A DNA stretch of 64,000 bases, from assembly GCF_001307805.1 (NCBI RefSeq), contig NZ_CP013862.1, positions 2,728,001 to 2,792,000 on the forward strand, given 5' to 3'. The notes under the pieces were generated by a model. The model saw only the letters and a program-made list of their open reading frames with translations. It searched no databases and had not been told where the DNA came from. The position numbers and the translations under genes are program-made. This stretch comes from Lentibacillus amyloliquefaciens. GTDB taxonomy: Bacteria > Bacillota > Bacilli > Bacillales > Amphibacillaceae. Each line of letters starts with the position of its first letter. The stretch's first letter is position 1. Positions 63,824-64,000 of the stretch are shown here, in pieces.

Positions 63824-64000
63824 ATGGATCTGCAATCAATCATGACTAAAATCAAATACCACACACCATCTGTCCTGGGGCATGAGCAATTCATGAAATC
63901 AGCTGTACTTTTGCCATTAATACAGAAGGACAATGAACTGCATGTGCTGTTTGAAGTGCGTGCGGAGAGCATGAGGCGGCAACCGGGAGAAATATGCTTT
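63824..64000 (+). CDS. Nudix CoA pyrophosphatase (start only; continues past the window)
   Basis: The first 59 codons, open to the last base. GAGGTGAT precedes the ATG at 63824. The sequence SAVLLPLIQKDNELHVLFEVRAESMRRQPGEICF matches the start of the UPF0035/NudL-like subgroup, in which RxQPGEICFPGG leads into the Nudix box. These enzymes hydrolyse CoA and CoA derivatives. The catalytic box itself lies outside the window. The 250 bp before it hold a possible -10 (TATAGT near 63791) and nothing else I can name. Confidence 0.85.
   Translation, partial: MDLQSIMTKIKYHTPSVLGHEQFMKSAVLLPLIQKDNELHVLFEVRAESMRRQPGEICF

Overview
The window looks like the oriC-proximal arm of a low-to-moderate G+C, spore-forming Bacillaceae chromosome. 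The closest resemblance is to the halophilic Virgibacillus / Lentibacillus / Oceanobacillus group (inference from gene order and protein style; no search was run). The order yyzM - ychF - rpsF - ssb - rpsR - yybS - gdpP - rplI - dnaB - purA - walRKHIJ - htrA - rlmH is the one known just left of oriC in Bacillus subtilis. The plus strand here therefore probably runs away from the origin, and most core genes point with replication. Two perfect Noc-binding sequences and a group of DnaA boxes fit an origin-near position.

Region by region. 1-4.7 kb: a membrane protein cut by the window edge, an MscS channel, YyzM, the GTPase YchF, and the S6/SSB/S18 operon. 4.7-7.3 kb: a minus-strand DUF1189 + molybdate ABC transporter block inserted in the core cluster. 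7.5-12.4 kb: YybS, the c-di-AMP phosphodiesterase GdpP, L9 and the replicative helicase. 13-14.3 kb: purA behind candidate PurR boxes. 14.5-23.3 kb: a LysM-G5-M23 wall hydrolase, then the walRK two-component operon with its regulators and HtrA. 23.3-24.2 kb: DnaA boxes on both sides of a small DoxX gene. 24.2-31.9 kb: mixed metabolic and unknown genes (PCD, an acetyltransferase, Lin0512 family, a frameshifted macro-domain gene, YpjP, TraB family, an acetolactate-synthase-like enzyme with an aldehyde dehydrogenase). 32.2-39.3 kb: the sporulation/stress set prkA - yhbH - spoVR with an NADP-type glutamate dehydrogenase and a small unknown gene between them. 39.3-44.1 kb: a glutamate-symporter-like permease coupled to an unusual acyltransferase, a coiled-coil protein, a tandem stem-loop array and a NERD protein. 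44.3-49.6 kb: rlmH, malate:quinone oxidoreductase, an acyl-CoA transferase and an NADP-dependent oxidoreductase. 49.7-51.5 kb: a guanine-type riboswitch in front of a purine-permease-like gene and a phosphoribosyltransferase. 51.7-64 kb: an acetyltransferase, a TetR/MMPL export module with a secreted partner, a VWA lipoprotein, an S66 peptidase, a MarR/YdhR pair with a double operator, a decayed acetyltransferase, a PfeT-type iron-efflux ATPase behind a perfect PerR box, a truncated P-type ATPase, and the start of a Nudix CoA pyrophosphatase.

Accessory DNA is modest: two families of short dispersed repeats (3.2/12.5 kb and 23.5/31.9/59.7 kb), one tandem stem-loop array, and three broken genes. 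I saw no rRNA, tRNA, CRISPR array, prophage or intact insertion sequence. No clearly undescribed defence or biosynthetic system is present. The best candidates for new biology are regulatory or architectural: the 38-bp palindrome around a Noc site, the DnaA boxes around doxX, the tandem hairpins at 43 kb, the zinc-ribbon acyltransferase, and the acetolactate-synthase/aldehyde-dehydrogenase pair.
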